The notes under the pieces: model-generated
Database searches by the model: none
Told to the model about the DNA's origin: nothing
Seen by the model: the letters and a program-made list of their open reading frames with translations, nothing else
In this document: one piece after another, positions 63,995 through 64,000 of the stretch
How the letters are laid out: each line of letters starts with the position of its first letter
How positions within the stretch are numbered: the stretch's first letter is position 1
Origin: Candidatus Cloacimonadota bacterium
Lineage (GTDB): Bacteria; Cloacimonadota; Cloacimonadia; Cloacimonadales; Cloacimonadaceae
DNA length: 64,000 nucleotides
Direction of reading: 5' to 3'
Assembly: GCA_020532545.1 (NCBI GenBank)
Contig: JAJBAW010000003.1
Coordinates: 34,721-98,720 of the forward strand
Made by a program: the position numbers and the translations under genes

Positions 63995-64000
63995 CTTGCG

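Overview
This window reads as chromosomal DNA from a Gram-negative, probably anaerobic bacterium of the Fibrobacteres-Chlorobi-Bacteroidetes side of the tree; Cloacimonadota (WWE1) or a close relative is my best guess. The basis is: a C-terminal FlgD/type A sorting-like domain ending a secreted protein at the left edge, several signal-peptide proteins built of FN3, SBBP and choice-of-anchor-like modules, many lipoproteins, an outer-membrane efflux operon, and a CoA-disulfide-reductase/rhodanese/TusA/DsrE fusion. The taxonomic call is inference; no rRNA is present.

Layout. 1-3 kb: end of a secreted protein followed by a 2 kb non-coding repeat island. 3-5.5 kb: four-domain sulfur oxidoreductase (minus). 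6-11 kb: gyrB-gyrA and a lipoprotein gene that starts inside the 3' end of gyrA. 11-18 kb (minus): rpsO, pnp, ahcY, a NusG-like factor, a nucleotide-sugar epimerase and ugd. 18.6-18.9 kb: tmRNA (minus) with a legible tag, ANDNLLLAA. 19.5-24 kb: methyltransferase, ovoA (ovothiol synthesis) and an AI-2E-type permease. 24-28.5 kb (minus): an outer-membrane protein with calcium-binding repeats, an SBBP propeller gene interrupted by an in-frame TAG, and a lipoprotein. 29-36 kb: TetR-TolC-adaptor-RND efflux operon plus DUF3332 and a NifU-like protein. 36.8-39.1 kb: a CsgG / PEGA-like / DUF4810 / DUF799 lipoprotein operon. 39.3-43.7 kb (minus): era, rocD, a MATE exporter and a lipoprotein. 44.3-45.8 kb (minus): a two-gene ATPase plus EAK-motif module resembling a defence pair. 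47-53 kb: secreted modular proteins, a secreted SUMF1-fold protein and a DUF6508-like gene. 53.4-60 kb: a compact cluster of an unknown protein, two P-loop ATPases and a short BrxL, followed by two DUF488 genes and a probable dual-OB protein. 60.2-64 kb: pepP-like peptidase, coaD, dnaB and an MlaE permease.

The best candidate for an undescribed system is 53.4-58.1 kb (possibly to 60.0 kb). It carries BrxL and a BrxD-like ATPase but none of the BREX methylase (PglX), phosphatase (PglZ), BrxA, BrxB or BrxC genes. Its four core genes are spaced or overlapped like one translation-coupled operon. The second candidate is the ATPase/EAK pair at 44.3-45.8 kb.

The window is also rich in short repeats. 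A hairpin family with a constant GCG-TCT-CGC core and covarying outer stem pairs recurs in at least four regions. Three of four microsatellite arrays start exactly at the stop codon of a gene. A pair of inverted ~92 bp elements keeps two hairpins through paired substitutions.
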